Assembly (NCBI GenBank): GCA_039028635.1
Contig: JBCCHV010000059.1
Span: 1 to 42,290 of the forward strand
Length of the DNA: 42,290 nt
Source: Acidobacteriota bacterium
Lineage (GTDB): Bacteria; Acidobacteriota; Thermoanaerobaculia; Multivoradales; JBCCEF01
Direction of reading: 5' to 3'
Positions 16,929 to 25,702 of this stretch are shown here, piece by piece; positions within the stretch are counted from its first letter, which is position 1; every line of letters begins with the position of its first letter. The notes below the pieces were generated by a model. It was given only the letters and a program-made list of their open reading frames with translations. It did not search any database and had not been told where the DNA came from. A program made the position numbers and the translations under genes.

Positions 16929-17255
16929 TTATACCTGGAACTGGCGGAAAAAGTTCTCCCGCAGCTTGGTGTTGAACACGTGCTCGGTCAAGCGGTAGTA
17001 GATGGTCTGAGCATCGCGACGCGGAGCCACCAGCCCGTAGGCCTTGAGCTTCGACAGATGCTGAGACACCGCCGACACGGAGACGCCGAGCAACTCGGCG
17101 AGGTCGCAGACGCAGAGCTCCTTCATGTTGTCGAGCAGATAGAGCAACTTGAGCCGGGTCGAATTGCCGGCCAAGTTCATCAGCTCCGCTGCTTCTTCGA
17201 TGTCAGGGGTAACTTCCAGGCTCTGGCGAATCTGCGCCATCTCTTCTTGCACCAT
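16929..17255 (-). CDS. ArsR/SmtB-family regulator
   Basis: 108 aa from the ATG at 17255 (MVQEEMAQIRQ), chosen because GAGGG lies 8 nt upstream. The frame remains open further upstream without an RBS. A winged helix-turn-helix is present: NSTRLKLLYLLDNMKEL, then recognition helix VSVSAVSQHLSKLKAYGLV, then wing RRDAQTIYYRLT. ELCVCDL supplies the Cys-X-Cys of the alpha-3 site used by ArsR/CadC-type sensors for soft metals (As, Sb, Cd, Pb). Metal binding releases DNA. No resistance gene is adjacent; the divergent ferritin-like gene across 621 bp is the nearest possible target besides itself. Confidence 0.9.
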   Translation of the reverse strand: MVQEEMAQIRQSLEVTPDIEEAAELMNLAGNSTRLKLLYLLDNMKELCVCDLAELLGVSVSAVSQHLSKLKAYGLVAPRRDAQTIYYRLTEHVFNTKLRENFFRQFQV

Positions 17256-17876
17256 GACTTGGGCCCTCACTCGGTAAAAAGTTTCCTCCGCTGCGCAAGC
17301 TCGAAACCGAGATCGGTGATCCACCGACCCGATCGCGAAGAATTGCGAACAAAGCAATATTCGCTGGATCGACGCGCCCCGCGCCGCGCCCGAAAACAGC
17401 TTAAAAACCGGGCGTCCCAGCTCTCGGTGCCGACCGGATTTGGGTCTGGAATCACCTTGCCGCCATTATACGAATTAGCAAGAGGTTTTCCAGCATAATC
17501 GAAAATCTGGGCGAGTTTTTTTAGCGATTCGAGATCCACACCTACCCACAGACGTACCCAGAACTTACTACAGGTCAGATATTTAAGCGATTCTGGATCG
17601 ACTGCCTTCGAATCACCCTCGCAGCAAAATTTCCAGTTCCTCCCAGAGCTGTTTCCGGGGAATCCCCGGGGCGGCGGGGTCCGACGACCCGGCGGGGGGT
17701 CGTCGTCGACCGCGGCAATGCACCGACGACGAGACGTAACAACCGCTTCACCACTATAAATATTTCGACATCATAAAAACAAGTCCGGCGGGCCGCTCGC
17801 TGCTCCAGCACGGCGGCGCGACATACGGCGCTATAATTCTCCTGTCCATCGATTCCACCCCGGAAGGAGTCCTGTC
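17256..17876. other. 621-bp gene-free divergent region
   Basis: I see no convincing gene here. It is AT-richer than the flanks between about 17440 and 17640. It holds a promoter candidate for arsR (17465-17492), a TATAAT box upstream of the ferritin-like gene (17832-17837, poor -35), and two perfect hairpins (17655-17660/17664-17669, and 17682-17690/17697-17705). A short imperfect repeat AGCGATTC-n2-GATC also occurs near 17523 and 17585. An open frame at 17267-17539 (minus, GTG) lacks an SD and recognisable content. A structured RNA cannot be excluded. Confidence 0.45.
17465..17492 (-). promoter_or_regulatory. Candidate promoter for the ArsR gene
   Basis: On the minus strand TGGAAA (17492-17487) is followed by 16 nt and a perfect TATAAT (17470-17465). 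The predicted leader to the ATG at 17255 is about 200 nt. The -35 match is only partial. Confidence 0.4.
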
Positions 17877-18536
17877 GTGACCGGCCAAGAGTTCGTCGAG
17901 CAATTGCAAGCCGAAATGCGGGAGATCTTTTCCCGACTGGGAGCCACCGAGACCCTGGAGTCCGAAGCCGAGGGGCAGGTCAGCGTCGTGGCCCTGCTGC
18001 GCCTGGCCCTGACCAGCGAGCTCGAAGCCAGCGAGATCGCCGCCCACTGGATGCCGTCGACGCCGGAGGTCGAAGCCAAGCTCGCCCTCGCCCACCAGTG
18101 CGGCGACGAGATGAAGCACTACGCCCTGATCAGCCGGCGGCTCGAGGAGCTGGGCGAGGACCTGACCGACTTCGACCCCTTCGCCGGCGGTTACAGCGTC
18201 CTCTACCAGTACCTGCGGCCGCTCCAGGACACGGTCGAGCGAATCACCGCCGGCCCCTTCACCGGCGAGGCCATCGCGGAAATTCGCAACGGCCAGTTCA
18301 TCGCCTACTGCCGTTCTGTCGGCGATGCCGAAACGGCCCGCCTCTATGAAAAGGTGATCCAGCCGGAGGAGGTGCGTCACCACCACCTGGCGGCGGAGGT
18401 TCTGGCCCATCTCTGCGATACCCCGGAGAAGCAGGAGCGGGCAGCCTCGGCGATGCGCAACTCACTGGCGATCGCCGACGAGCTCCGCATGCTGGCCGAA
18501 AAAAGTCGCGGCCTCCTCAACGTGCCGTTCTCCTGA
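17877..18536 (+). CDS. Ferritin-like diiron-fold protein
   Basis: 219 aa, almost all alpha-helical. The pattern fits a four-helix ferritin-like bundle with carboxylate-bridged metal ligands: Glu48 (TSELEASE), Glu78 and His81 (DEMKHY), an acidic helix GEAIAEI near 130-136, and Glu165 and His168 (EEVRHHH). Two ExxH motifs at the expected spacing support a di-metal site. The reaction is unknown; relatives range from iron storage to oxygenases. The GTG start has AAGGAG upstream. It is followed after 83 bp by a 3-hydroxyacyl-CoA dehydrogenase on the same strand, so a role in acyl-CoA oxidation is possible but not shown. Confidence 0.8.
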   Translation: MTGQEFVEQLQAEMREIFSRLGATETLESEAEGQVSVVALLRLALTSELEASEIAAHWMPSTPEVEAKLALAHQCGDEMKHYALISRRLEELGEDLTDFDPFAGGYSVLYQYLRPLQDTVERITAGPFTGEAIAEIRNGQFIAYCRSVGDAETARLYEKVIQPEEVRHHHLAAEVLAHLCDTPEKQERAASAMRNSLAIADELRMLAEKSRGLLNVPFS

Positions 18537-18619
18537 GCTTCTCTTAGACCTCGCCCCCCACATCAGGACCTGCCAGCGGCACCGCCTCGAAGGCCGGTGC
18601 CGACGGAGATTTTCGACCG

Positions 18620-19498
18620 ATGACAGACTCGATCCAGACCATCACGGTTCTCGGTGCCGGCACCATGGGCCTGGGCATCGCCCACGTTTCGGCTCTCGCC
18701 GGATACTCGACTCAGCTCTTCGATGTCGACGCGGAGGCCTTGGAGCGGGCCCGCCGACGCATCGAACGCAATCTCGACAAAGGCGTGCAGCTCGGCAAAG
18801 TCGCCGCCGATGACGCCAGCGCGGCTCGCCAGCGCCTGCACACGGGCAGCGATCTCGCGGCGGCCGTCGGCGATAGCGACCTGGTGATCGAGGCGGTGCC
18901 CGAGTCGATGTCCCTCAAGGTCGAGCTGTTCACCGAGTGCCACCGCCTGGCGCCACCGGCGGCCACCTTCGCCTCCAACACCTCCGGCCTGTCGATCACC
19001 GAGATGGCGACGGCCTCGGGCCGGCCGCAGCGCTTCGCCGGCATGCACTTCTTCAATCCCGTGCATCTGATGCGACTGATCGAGCTGGTGCGCGGCCTCG
19101 AGACCTCGGAGGCGACCCTCGACCTGCTGCAGGCGGTCTCGGAGCGTATGGGCAAGACCGTGGTGCGGGTCAACGAGGCACCGGGGTTCGTGACCTCGCG
19201 GATCAACGCCCTGATCGGCAACGAGGCCTTCCGCATGCTGCAGGAGGGAGTGGCCAGCGCCGAGGACATCGACACCGCCCTCAAGCTCGGCCTCAACCAC
19301 CCGATGGGCCCTTTCGAGATGGTCGACCTGGTCGGCCTCGACGTGCGCTTCTCGATCCTTCAGCACCTCCACCGCACCCTCGGCGAGACCTACCGACCCA
19401 ACATCCTGATCGAGCAGTACGTCAAGGCCGGACGCCTCGGCCGCAAGGTCGGCAAGGGCGTCTACGAGTACGACGAGGACGGTCGACGAAGGTCCTAA
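18620..19498 (+). CDS. 3-hydroxyacyl-CoA (3-hydroxybutyryl-CoA) dehydrogenase
   Basis: 292 aa single-domain enzyme of the Hbd/PaaH class, oxidising (S)-3-hydroxyacyl-CoA with NAD+ in fatty-acid or butyrate-type metabolism. The Rossmann motif is GAGTMG (12-17), with an acidic residue after the second strand (FDVD). The catalytic pair His143 (GMHFFNPVH) and Glu155 (IELVRG) has the usual 12-residue spacing, and SNTSGL contributes the active-site Ser. The C-terminal dimer domain ends GLGRKVGKGVYEYDEDG. The SD is a GGAGA about 10 nt upstream. The stop TAA shares bases with the stop of the convergent aminotransferase (CTAA). Confidence 0.95.
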   Translation: MTDSIQTITVLGAGTMGLGIAHVSALAGYSTQLFDVDAEALERARRRIERNLDKGVQLGKVAADDASAARQRLHTGSDLAAAVGDSDLVIEAVPESMSLKVELFTECHRLAPPAATFASNTSGLSITEMATASGRPQRFAGMHFFNPVHLMRLIELVRGLETSEATLDLLQAVSERMGKTVVRVNEAPGFVTSRINALIGNEAFRMLQEGVASAEDIDTALKLGLNHPMGPFEMVDLVGLDVRFSILQHLHRTLGETYRPNILIEQYVKAGRLGRKVGKGVYEYDEDGRRRS

Positions 19499-20787
19499 GA
19501 GCCCAAGAGGTCGGCGACGCCGGCCTCGAGCCGGCGCACCAGCTCGGGCAGGGCTTCGGCCGCCACCGAGCAGTGGGCCAGGCGCAGGAAGCGCGGCCGG
19601 ATGGCGATCAGGCCGGTGTCGTGCTCGGCCAGCAGGTGGCGGCGCAGCGCCTCGGGATCGAGGCCAGCCGGCAGCTCGACGAGGGCGAAGCAACCGGAAT
19701 TGAACGGCAGCGGACGCAGACGCGCCGGATCACAGGCCGCCAGGGCCTCGGCGAGCACCCGGTAGCGACCGGCGAGCAGCTCGCGCACCGCCGCCACCTC
19801 GGTCTCGACCGCCGGGGACCGGAGACTTTCCAGCACCGCCACCTGGCTCGCCGCCACCGGCGCGCCGACGGTCGCCCGCAGCAAGCACTTCACCTTGCTC
19901 TCGAGGGCCACCGTCGCCGGCGAATCGGGAGCGAAGGGAAAGGTCAAGAAGCCCACCCGCCCACCGAAGAAGGAGAGCTCTTTGGTGGCGCCGTCGATCT
20001 TGATCGGCACCAGGTTGCGGTGGCAGCCGATCAGGGACCAGAACAGGGAATCGGTCGGGACACCTTCCTCGTAGACCAAGCCGGCATAGGCGTCGTCGCA
20101 CAACACCACCAAGGGCCGCTTCTCGGCCTCCTCGAGGAGCCCCGCCAGCAAAGCCGCCCGCTCGTCCGCGCGCGGCGAGTAGCCGCCCGGATTGGAGGGA
20201 AAGTTGACGATCGCCAGCGCCGGCTCGCCCGGCGCCAGATCGGCCAGGGCCCTGACCGGCGCCAGCGGATCGAAGCGCCCCTCGCGGTAGGCCGGGGCCG
20301 ACACCAGCCGCGCCCCGGTGCGGGTTTCGAAGACCTGCCGATAGTTGCCCCAGAAGGGTTCCGCCACCGCCACCGCACGGCCTTCGCCGCCGAACAGGTC
20401 GGCGATCAGGGACAGACCGTGGGTCAACCCCAGGGTCATGATCGGCAGGCTCGAGGGCAGGCTGGAATCGATTTCGCGGCGCTGGCGTTGCTGCCAGGCC
20501 TGGCGCAGCTCCGCCAGGCCGTCGATCGGCGAGTAGAGCAGGGCGCGGTCGCGGCCGGCCGCGGACATGCCGTCGAAGGCCGCCGCCAGCGACGGCAGCG
20601 GCACCGCCCGACCGGCACCGTCGGTGATCTGGCCGATGGTGCCGTTGTAGGCCTTGCCGCGGGCTTGCGCCGCCTGAAAGGGAATGCCCTTGGGATACAC
20701 CGTTCGACGGCCGAGAGGCGACAGGGCCGCCGCCAGTGCCGGCGACTCGTCGGCCAGCGCTCGATTGATCTCCTGGGCTGCGTTCAT
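19495..20787 (-). CDS. PLP-dependent class I/II aminotransferase
   Basis: 430 aa from ATG at 20787 with AAGGAG 6 nt upstream; a longer open frame to 21084 has no RBS. Fold-type I signatures are present: NFPSNPGG with Asn199, LCDDAYAGL with Asp232 and Tyr234, Schiff-base Lys269 in DGATKELSFFGGRVGF, and Arg277 for the cofactor phosphate. The family resembles bacterial aspartate/aromatic-type aminotransferases; the amino donor cannot be told. It is convergent with the hydroxyacyl-CoA dehydrogenase (stops overlap) and divergent from typA across 284 bp. It has its own promoter candidate. Confidence 0.92.
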   Translation of the reverse strand: MNAAQEINRALADESPALAAALSPLGRRTVYPKGIPFQAAQARGKAYNGTIGQITDGAGRAVPLPSLAAAFDGMSAAGRDRALLYSPIDGLAELRQAWQQRQRREIDSSLPSSLPIMTLGLTHGLSLIADLFGGEGRAVAVAEPFWGNYRQVFETRTGARLVSAPAYREGRFDPLAPVRALADLAPGEPALAIVNFPSNPGGYSPRADERAALLAGLLEEAEKRPLVVLCDDAYAGLVYEEGVPTDSLFWSLIGCHRNLVPIKIDGATKELSFFGGRVGFLTFPFAPDSPATVALESKVKCLLRATVGAPVAASQVAVLESLRSPAVETEVAAVRELLAGRYRVLAEALAACDPARLRPLPFNSGCFALVELPAGLDPEALRRHLLAEHDTGLIAIRPRFLRLAHCSVAAEALPELVRRLEAGVADLLGS

Positions 20788-20824
20788 CGCACTCTCCTTC
20801 GGGAGTCGCTCCCGTCCGCCGGGC

Positions 20825-20854
20825 AGCATATGAACGGTCGCCCTCCGAAGGCAA
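20825..20854 (-). promoter_or_regulatory. Candidate promoter for the aminotransferase
   Basis: On the minus strand TTGCCT (20854-20849), an 18-nt spacer and TATGCT (20830-20825) place the start near 20818, about 31 nt before the ATG with its SD in between. The same -10 and spacer length occur in front of the TonB receptor. The plus-strand side shows only a weak TATCAAT for typA. Confidence 0.45.
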
Positions 20855-21071
20855 TAGGGCCGACCAGCCAAATTGCCTTGCGCCGCGGGCCGGCGGCGTG
20901 CTATCAATCGCTCGCGACAGGCGTGCGGCGGCCGCCGGCCTGGTCCAGTCTCCCGACAAAGCCAACCGAAGACGCAGGATGACGCAGTCCTGTCGAGGTT
21001 TTGCCCGCGCCGCCTCGCCTCGCCCGCCCGCAGACACCACAGGCCGTCAATGACCCCATGGAATCCGAGCG

Positions 21072-22877
21072 ATGACCCTCGCAACTCGAGACGACATTCG
21101 CAATCTGGCGATCATCGCCCACGTCGACCACGGTAAGACCACACTGGTCGACGCCATGCTCTGGCAGAGCGGCACCTTTCGCGACCATCAGGAGGTGGCT
21201 GAGCGGGTCATGGACTCGATCGACCTCGAGCGCGAGCGGGGCATCACCATCATGGCCAAGAACACGGCGGTGCTCTACCGCGGCACTCACATCAACATCG
21301 TCGACACGCCGGGCCACGCCGACTTCGGGGGTGAGGTGGAGCGCATTCTGAAGATGGTCGACGGCGTCATGCTGCTGGTGGATGCCAGCGAAGGACCGCT
21401 GCCGCAGACCCGCTTCGTGCTGCGCAAGGCCCTCGACGCCGGCCTGCCGCCGATCGTGGTGATCAACAAGATCGACCGCTCCGACGCCCGGCCGCAAGCG
21501 GTTCTCGACGAGATCTACGACCTCTTCATCGAGCTCGACGCCGACGAAGAGCAGCTACAGTTCCCGGTCCTCTACGCCATCGCTCGGGACGGCGTCGTGC
21601 GCCACGAGCCGGAAGGCGAGAACCACAACCTCGAGCCGCTCTTCGACGAGATCGTGCGCACCGTGCCGCCGCCGCGCTTCGACCCGGAGCTGCCGCTGCA
21701 GATGCTGATCACCACCCTCGACTACGACGACTACGTCGGTCGTCTCGCCGTCGGCCGGGTGGTCAGCGGTACCGTCGAGAAGGGCCAGGAGGTGCTGCTC
21801 TGTCGCCGCGACGGCGAGCAGGTGCCGGGCAAGATCGCCATGCTCTACGGTTACCAGGGCCTGGCCCGGGTCGAAGCGAAGACGGCCCGCGCCGGCGCCA
21901 TCGTCGCCATCACCGGTCTCGACGAGGTCAATATCGGCGAGACCATCGCCGACTCCGAGAATCCGCTACCGCTGCCGCCGATCCAGATCGACGAGCCGAC
22001 CTTGGCGATGATCTTCACCATCAACTCCTCGCCCTTGGCGGGGCGCGACGGCACCCACCTGACCTCGCGCAAGCTGCGCGAACGGCTCGAGCGCGAGGCC
22101 CTCGGCAACCCGGCGATCCGGGTCGATCCGACGGACTCGCCGGAGTCCTTCCAGGTCTCCGGCCGCGGTGAGCTGCAGCTCGCCATCCTGATCGAGATGA
22201 TGCGGCGCGAAGGCTACGAGCTCTCGGTCGGCAAACCGCGGGTCATCATCCGCACCATCGAAGGCCGCCAGCACGAACCCATGGAGCAGCTCGTCATCGA
22301 CTGTCCCGAAGAGTTCATCGGCGCCGTGACCCAGCTCGCCGGCGCGCGCAAAGGGCGCATGCTGCAGATGGTCAATCACGGCTCCGGGCGGGTACGGCTG
22401 GAGTTTCGCATTCCGTCTCGCGGCCTGATCGGCTTCCGCTCCGACTTCCTCACCGAAACCCGCGGCACCGGCATCCTGAATCACCTGTTCGATGGCTGGG
22501 ACGTCTGGCAGGGGGACTTCGCCCATCGCTCGAGTGGCTCGCTGGTTTCCGACCGGGCCGGCAAAACGACCGCCTACGCGATCGAAAACCTGCAGCCCCG
22601 GGGCACCCTCTTCGTCAAGCCCGGCGAGGACGTCTACATGGGCATGATTGTCGGCGAGCACAACCGTTCCAACGACCTCGACGTCAACATCACGCGGGAA
22701 AAAAAGCTCACCAACATGCGCTCCTCGACGTCCGATGAGCTGGTGCGCCTCGCCATTCCGCGGACCCTGCAGCTCGAAGACGCCCTCGAGTTCGTCAAAG
22801 AGGACGAGCTGGTCGAGGTGACCCCGGAAGCGATCCGCATGCGCAAGCGCGAGCTGGTCCCGCACAAGCGCAAATAA
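21072..22877 (+). CDS. typA: Translational GTPase TypA/BipA
   Basis: 601 aa ribosome-associated GTPase involved in 50S assembly and stress or low-temperature adaptation. G motifs: AHVDHGKTT (16-24), the switch [15 protein letters not shown] (79-85), NKID (132-135). Then domain II, an EF-G-like domain III/V region ([35 protein letters not shown]) and the TypA-specific C-terminal domain ([26 protein letters not shown]). Length and order are normal for the family. The SD in front of the ATG is weak. Transcribed divergently from the aminotransferase. Confidence 0.97.
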   Translation: MTLATRDDIRNLAIIAHVDHGKTTLVDAMLWQSGTFRDHQEVAERVMDSIDLERERGITIMAKNTAVLYRGTHINIVDTPGHADFGGEVERILKMVDGVMLLVDASEGPLPQTRFVLRKALDAGLPPIVVINKIDRSDARPQAVLDEIYDLFIELDADEEQLQFPVLYAIARDGVVRHEPEGENHNLEPLFDEIVRTVPPPRFDPELPLQMLITTLDYDDYVGRLAVGRVVSGTVEKGQEVLLCRRDGEQVPGKIAMLYGYQGLARVEAKTARAGAIVAITGLDEVNIGETIADSENPLPLPPIQIDEPTLAMIFTINSSPLAGRDGTHLTSRKLRERLEREALGNPAIRVDPTDSPESFQVSGRGELQLAILIEMMRREGYELSVGKPRVIIRTIEGRQHEPMEQLVIDCPEEFIGAVTQLAGARKGRMLQMVNHGSGRVRLEFRIPSRGLIGFRSDFLTETRGTGILNHLFDGWDVWQGDFAHRSSGSLVSDRAGKTTAYAIENLQPRGTLFVKPGEDVYMGMIVGEHNRSNDLDVNITREKKLTNMRSSTSDELVRLAIPRTLQLEDALEFVKEDELVEVTPEAIRMRKRELVPHKRK

Positions 22878-22883
22878 GACCCC

Positions 22884-22949
22884 GCCGAGGGCTCGGCATG
22901 GGCTCCTCGAGCCCCGAGTTCCGGTGCGAAATCGCCTGATTTTTCAGGC
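22884..22949 (+). terminator. Three tandem hairpins after typA
   Basis: Stems are 22884-22888/22893-22897, 22900-22905/22909-22914, and 22934-22939/22944-22949 with an all-T loop. None has a T-tail. They lie between typA and map, and probably stabilise or attenuate the typA 3' end rather than form a classic terminator. Confidence 0.4.
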
Positions 22950-22971
22950 CTGAGGTAAGCTCCCCGGGTCG

Positions 22972-23886
22972 ATGAACCGGTTTTCGAGAGCCCAGACCAT
23001 GAACGAGCCCAACTTCGCCAAGCCGCCGGCCCGGCTGCCCGGCCGGAACGATCCCTGCTGGTGCGGTAGTGGACTGAAGTACAAGAAGTGCCACCTGCGG
23101 GAGGACCGCTCGGCGAGCCTCCCCAAAGCACCGCGGCGGGGCGGCATCCGGATCAAGACGGCCGAGGAGATCGCGGGCATTCGGCGCGCCTCACGGCTGA
23201 CCAAGAAGATTCTCGACGAGGTTGGCGAACGGGTCGTCCCGGGGGTGACAACCGGCGAGATCGACCGCTGGATTCACCAGGTCACCCAGGACCACAAAGC
23301 GATTCCGGCACCCCTCGGCTACAAGGGCTTCCCGAAGAGTTCGTGCATCTCGATCAACGAAGTGGTGTGCCACGGCATCCCCGGCAGCCGCGAGTTGGTC
23401 GAGGGCGACATCGTCAACATCGACGTGACCTCGATCGTCGAGGGCTTCTACGGCGACTCGAGCCGCATGTACGCCGTCGGCGAGATCAGCGACGACGCCC
23501 GTCGCCTGGTCGACACCGCCAAGGAGTGCCTCGACCGCGGCATCGCGCAGATCCGGCCGGGAGCCCACATCGGCGATATCGGGGCGGCCATCCAAGAGCT
23601 CGCCGAGGGGCGCGGCTACTCGGTGGTGCAAGCCTTCGGCGGACACGGCACCGGCCTGTCTTTCCACGAGGACCCCTTCGTGCCCCACTACGGTCGCCGC
23701 GGCCAGGGCGTAGAGCTCGCCGCCGGCATGGTCTTCACGGTCGAGCCGATGATCAACGCCGGCACCTGGAAGGTGAAGGTGCTCGACGACGGCTGGACCG
23801 CCGTCACCCTCGATGGCTCGCTGTCGGCCCAATGGGAACATACACTTGTGGTTACTGATTCAGGCGTAGACTTACTCACCGGGTAA
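22972..23886 (+). CDS. map: Type I methionine aminopeptidase with SEC-C zinc motif
   Basis: 304 aa. It removes N-terminal Met from nascent proteins. An N-terminal SEC-C zinc-binding motif (NDPCWCGSGLKYKKCH, ligands Cys29, Cys31, Cys40, His41) is fused to a complete pita-bread catalytic domain. Metal ligands are Asp151, Asp162, His225, Glu258 and Glu289, with the conserved His134 in VVCHGIP. SEC-C on MetAP is known in some bacteria and probably aids ribosome docking. The start may be 22972 or the ATG at 22999 (GAGAG upstream); I keep the longer form with a more distant GAGGTAAG. Same strand as typA after 94 bp. Confidence 0.95.
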   Translation: MNRFSRAQTMNEPNFAKPPARLPGRNDPCWCGSGLKYKKCHLREDRSASLPKAPRRGGIRIKTAEEIAGIRRASRLTKKILDEVGERVVPGVTTGEIDRWIHQVTQDHKAIPAPLGYKGFPKSSCISINEVVCHGIPGSRELVEGDIVNIDVTSIVEGFYGDSSRMYAVGEISDDARRLVDTAKECLDRGIAQIRPGAHIGDIGAAIQELAEGRGYSVVQAFGGHGTGLSFHEDPFVPHYGRRGQGVELAAGMVFTVEPMINAGTWKVKVLDDGWTAVTLDGSLSAQWEHTLVVTDSGVDLLTG

Positions 23887-23897
23887 CGAAACCGCGC

Positions 23898-23951
23898 CGC
23901 AACCGACAGTGGTTGCGATGGTCTTCGACCGAGATCCTCCCACCGATCTCG
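23898..23951 (+). other. Two tandem hairpins after map
   Basis: CGCAACC/GGTTGCG (23898-23904/23911-23917) and CGAGATC/GATCTCG (23930-23936/23945-23951) are both perfect 7-bp stems. There is no T-run. They separate map from the secreted LamG protein gene. Confidence 0.4.
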
Positions 23952-23991
23952 CCACGAGGTCGATGACAGCCAACTATCGAGGAGAAGCAAC

Positions 23992-25029
23992 ATGCGAAAG
24001 TTCCTCTGGACGATCGGAATCCTGCTCATCGCCAGCCTCGCGGTTCCCGTGGCCCAGGCTCAGCCCTACGGCGGCTGGATCATCGTCGACCAGGACTCGC
24101 CGGGATGGATCGAGGTTCCCCACAGCAACGCCCTGAATCCGGGCAACGCCATGACCCTGGAGGCCTGGGTCTTCATCGGGAACACCGGCAATTGCGTCAG
24201 CATTGCGGGCAAGGGCTGGACGACGAGCTACTGGCTCGGCGTCTGCAACGGCACCCTGCGAAGCTACGTCCGCGGCTCGGCCAGTGCTCGCACGGCCGGC
24301 GCCGTCCCGACGACCCAGTGGACTCACATCGCCGTCACCTACGGCGGCGGCTTCCGGCGCCACTACATCAACGGTGAGATCGCCGGCGAGTGGGCCGAAG
24401 GCGGCGCCGTTCCGCCCAGCAACGACCCCTTCATGGTGGCCCGTGACGCGGACTGGTTCATTACACCTACCGGCACTTTGGACGAAGTTCGCCTATGGAA
24501 CCGGGCCCTCACCACCGCCGAGATCCGCGCCAACATCAACCAGGAGAAGACCTCCCCGGAGCCCGGCCTGGTGGCGGTCTACGGCATGAACGGCGCCGAC
24601 GACAGCCTCGGCAACTTCGACGGCACCCTCAACGGCGACACCTTCTTCCTGACCTTCCCGGTAGCACTGTCCTGCAACCCCACCACCGTCAACCAGCTCT
24701 GTCTGCAGGACCGCTTCTCGGTCACCGGTAGCTGGCGCAAGCCCGATGACGAGACCGGGCCGGCCCGGGTGGTCACCGGCCTGACCACCCCGGAGTCGGG
24801 CATCTTGTGGTTCTTCGCTCCCACCAACTGGGAGGTGATGGTCAAGGTACTCGACGCCTGCCCGCTGGTGCCGAGTCGCTACTGGGTGTTCACGGCAGGA
24901 GTCACCAACGTCTTCTACCGCCTCGAGGTCTTCGACATTCGCGCCGGCGTCAACAAGATCTACTTCAACTACCCGGGGCCACCGGCCCCGGCGGTCACCG
25001 ACACCAACGCCTTCGCCACCTGCCCCTAA
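23992..25029 (+). CDS. Secreted LamG-domain protein with Cys-bounded C-terminal domain
   Basis: 345 aa with a Sec signal peptide (cleavage after AQA, about residue 23). Residues 30-200 form a concanavalin A-like/LamG jelly roll (MTLEAWVF, WTHIAVTY, HYINGEIAGEW, GTLDEVRLWNRALTTAEI), a fold that often binds glycans. The last ~110 residues begin at CNPTTVNQLCLQDRFSVTGS and end AFATC, with WFFAPTNWEVMVKVLDAC in the middle. From memory, this tail recurs on many secreted Acidobacteriota proteins, but its function is undescribed. SD GAGGAG is 7 nt from the ATG. The gene is monocistronic with a strong terminator. Confidence 0.88.
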   Translation: MRKFLWTIGILLIASLAVPVAQAQPYGGWIIVDQDSPGWIEVPHSNALNPGNAMTLEAWVFIGNTGNCVSIAGKGWTTSYWLGVCNGTLRSYVRGSASARTAGAVPTTQWTHIAVTYGGGFRRHYINGEIAGEWAEGGAVPPSNDPFMVARDADWFITPTGTLDEVRLWNRALTTAEIRANINQEKTSPEPGLVAVYGMNGADDSLGNFDGTLNGDTFFLTFPVALSCNPTTVNQLCLQDRFSVTGSWRKPDDETGPARVVTGLTTPESGILWFFAPTNWEVMVKVLDACPLVPSRYWVFTAGVTNVFYRLEVFDIRAGVNKIYFNYPGPPAPAVTDTNAFATCP

Positions 25030-25054
25030 CGACGGCGAACAGCCTTCACCATTC

Positions 25055-25083
25055 AAGGAGCCCCTTCACGGGGCTCCTTTTTC
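25055..25083 (+). terminator. Terminator of the LamG protein gene
   Basis: A perfect 10-bp stem AAGGAGCCCC/GGGGCTCCTT (25055-25064/25070-25079) with a 5-nt loop runs directly into TTTCTTC. It is the clearest intrinsic terminator in the window. Confidence 0.92.
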
Positions 25084-25702
25084 TTCGCTTCCTCGATGTC
25101 ATCGGCCGGTCCGGCCGATCCTGGAAGGCGCGCGGCCGGCATTGGCGAAGAAGGGCTGGGTTCGGCGGGTCTCTGCGCTCCGCTATCCGCCCGCGAGGAA
25201 GGTCAGCGGCCTCCGAATCGGCCCGTTCCGGACGGAGGCACAACTCGCCTGCGGCTCAAACAGATGCCTCCGTTCCTCCTCCACGGGCCGAGCCTGGGAC
25301 TCCCAAGGACCTTGCCCGCGGGCTCACGCTCCGCTCCGAGACCCACCAAACCCAGCCCTCGGACCGTTGAAGCCCCTGCCACCACCAGCGATCGACCCTG
25401 CCAACCCACAACGGAGCCGGACGAGCCCGGTGAACGAGCACGGAGCGCAGCCTGTCCGAGCAGAAGAGAGCTCCGAAGCAAAGAACTCTCGAAGGACCCT
25501 GTGTGAGCTTCGAAGCAGATCCCGGCCGGGCGAGTTCTGCGATCCGAGCGCAGTCACCGGGAACGAGCGGCGGCCCAAACGTGCGATCCGAACGCAGTCA
25601 CCGGGAACGACCGGCGGCCCAAAAGTGCGATCCGAACGCAGTCATCGGGAACACCGAGCGGCCCTCGGAACCATCAGAGGGGGATGAGCTGAGAAGGCCC
25701 GA
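25084..25702. other. 619-bp gene-free stretch with repeats
   Basis: No frame shows SD plus family content; the long open frames here are low-complexity Arg/Pro/Ser/Gly readings of GC-rich sequence. The right half (25537-25669) is a three-copy tandem repeat. Between about 25465 and 25520 the words GAGCTCCGAAGC and GAGCTTCGAAGC occur as degenerate repeats. It looks like accumulated intergenic or mobile-element debris between the LamG gene terminator and the convergent rhomboid gene. Confidence 0.5.
25537..25669. repeat. Three tandem copies of a 44-45-bp unit
   Basis: Copies start at 25537, 25582 and 25626. Each opens TGCGATCCG(A/G)(A/G)CGCAGTCA and continues with a CGGGAACG-type core and a GGCGGCCCAAA-type tail. 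Copy 3 diverges in its tail. There are no spacers between copies, so this is not a CRISPR. The region is non-coding between converging transcripts. Confidence 0.75.

Noticed and set aside
17267-17539. Minus-strand frame of 90 codons (MDLESLKKLAQIFDYAGKPL...)
   Set aside because: The first half looks protein-like, but the GTG has no SD, the second half is Arg/Ser noise, and it overlaps the likely arsR promoter. Kept as part of the gene-free region.
18563-19693. Minus-strand open frame of 376 codons
   Set aside because: Antisense to 3-hydroxyacyl-CoA dehydrogenase, whose motifs and SD are intact.
25537-25669. CRISPR array
   Set aside because: The repeats directly abut with no spacers, are 44-45 bp with drifting ends, and no cas gene is near.
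25142-25687. Plus-strand frame of 181 codons
   Set aside because: Low-complexity Arg/Pro/Ser reading across tandem repeats; no SD or homologous feel.
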